Source: Cephalopachus bancanus (taxonomy: Eukaryota > Chordata > Mammalia > Primates > Tarsiidae). From it: a DNA stretch of 64,000 nt. A model generated the notes under the pieces. That model made no database searches. It was not told the origin of the DNA and saw only the letters and a program-made list of their open reading frames with translations. The translations under genes and the position numbers were made by a program. The stretch is taken from positions 186,001-250,000 of the forward strand of contig JAPVLO010000207.1 of NCBI GenBank assembly GCA_027257055.1, given 5' to 3'. Shown one piece after another: positions 63,622-64,000 of this stretch (position 1 is the first letter of the stretch; every line of letters starts with the position of its first letter).

Positions 63622-63682
63622 ACCACCACCACCACCACCACCACCATCATCATCATCGTCATCGTCATCGTCATCACCAACA
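63622..63682 (+). repeat. Compound ACC/ATC/GTCATC microsatellite
   Basis: (ACC)9 followed by (ATC)n and a (GTCATC)n hexamer tract. On the minus strand it gives a run of Asp and Gly codons in an otherwise meaningless frame. Confidence 0.95.
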
Positions 63683-63976
63683 CCTTCCATTTCTTGAGAC
63701 TTGAGAAGTTAAGCCCAAGATACATTCTTTAAAGGGGTTCATACTCTGCTGGATTCTCCCACTTCATGGAGACAGAAAGTTCTTTAATTGCAGGTTTTTT
63801 AGTGGGATGTGTTCTAGCAACAGAACAGTTAGAGCTTGAAGCAGGAATGAAAAGTCACAATACCTGATTTAGATTCTCACACAAGACCTTCTGAAAACCC
63901 CTGTCCTCCCGGAAAGGTAAAGGTAAAATGAGCTCCTCCATTCCCTAAGATGGCTTCTCTCAGGTCAGGAATGGCG

Positions 63977-64000
63977 CACACACAAGTGCACACACACAGA
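63977..64000 (+). repeat. CA-rich tract at window end
   Basis: Two short (CA)n runs separated by AGTG, cut by the window end. Confidence 0.8.

Noticed and set aside
63451..63690. Minus-strand frame with a run of Asp then Gly codons
   Set aside because: It is the translation of the ACC/ATC/GTC microsatellite at 63622-63682. There is no other protein-like feature in the frame.

Overview
This is a mammalian, almost certainly primate, nuclear genomic window. It holds the 3' three quarters of one protein-coding gene on the + strand plus about 7 kb of downstream intergenic DNA. The gene is SCUBE2 (signal peptide-CUB-EGF-like domain protein 2), recognised by translating the exons and comparing them with my recollection of the human protein. 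Eighteen exons are visible. The first is at 832-957 (fourth EGF-like repeat) and the last ends in a TGA at 56033-56035. The signal peptide, the first three EGF repeats and the promoter lie upstream of the window. The visible exons give 826 residues with no frameshift or internal stop. In order they encode EGF-like 4-5, a short basic linker exon, EGF-like 6-9, the spacer region, three GCC2/GCC3-type cysteine-rich modules, the CUB domain and the C-terminal tail.

The rest is introns dense in transposable elements. I count about 43 Alu copies or fragments, many with perfect 12-17 bp target-site duplications. There is also a 5'-truncated L1 with a nested Alu (50294-52610), several L2 and MIR fragments, a Tigger-type DNA transposon remnant (32812-34002), an MLT1-like LTR (about 59192-59600) and a few simple repeats. 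The 18.6-kb intron between 21707 and 40337 contains most of the nested repeats and one repeat-poor stretch (36.4-38.7 kb).

The youngest Alus are not the anthropoid or lemur/loris forms I know. Their left arm carries TGGCTCAGCCTG in place of TGGCTCACGCCTG, CCCGCGCCTTTGG in place of CCCAGCACTTTGG, and a B box set in a perfect tRNA T-arm-like stem-loop (GCGGG-TTCGAGA-CCCGC). They also have ACAATAAATCAAAAAAT in the A-rich linker and a GTGGCC/GGCCAC hairpin in the right arm. Together with a SCUBE2 protein that differs from human at scattered sites, this suggests a primate outside the anthropoids and strepsirrhines. A tarsier is my best inference, not a demonstrated identification.

I found no new gene, RNA gene, CRISPR array or unknown protein system. 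The most interesting observations are the tRNA-like remodelling of this Alu lineage, a 164-bp copied segment inside an Alu, a second local duplication in intron 20, an inverted Alu pair around one EGF exon, and a lost aromatic residue in the hydroxylation motif of EGF-like 9.
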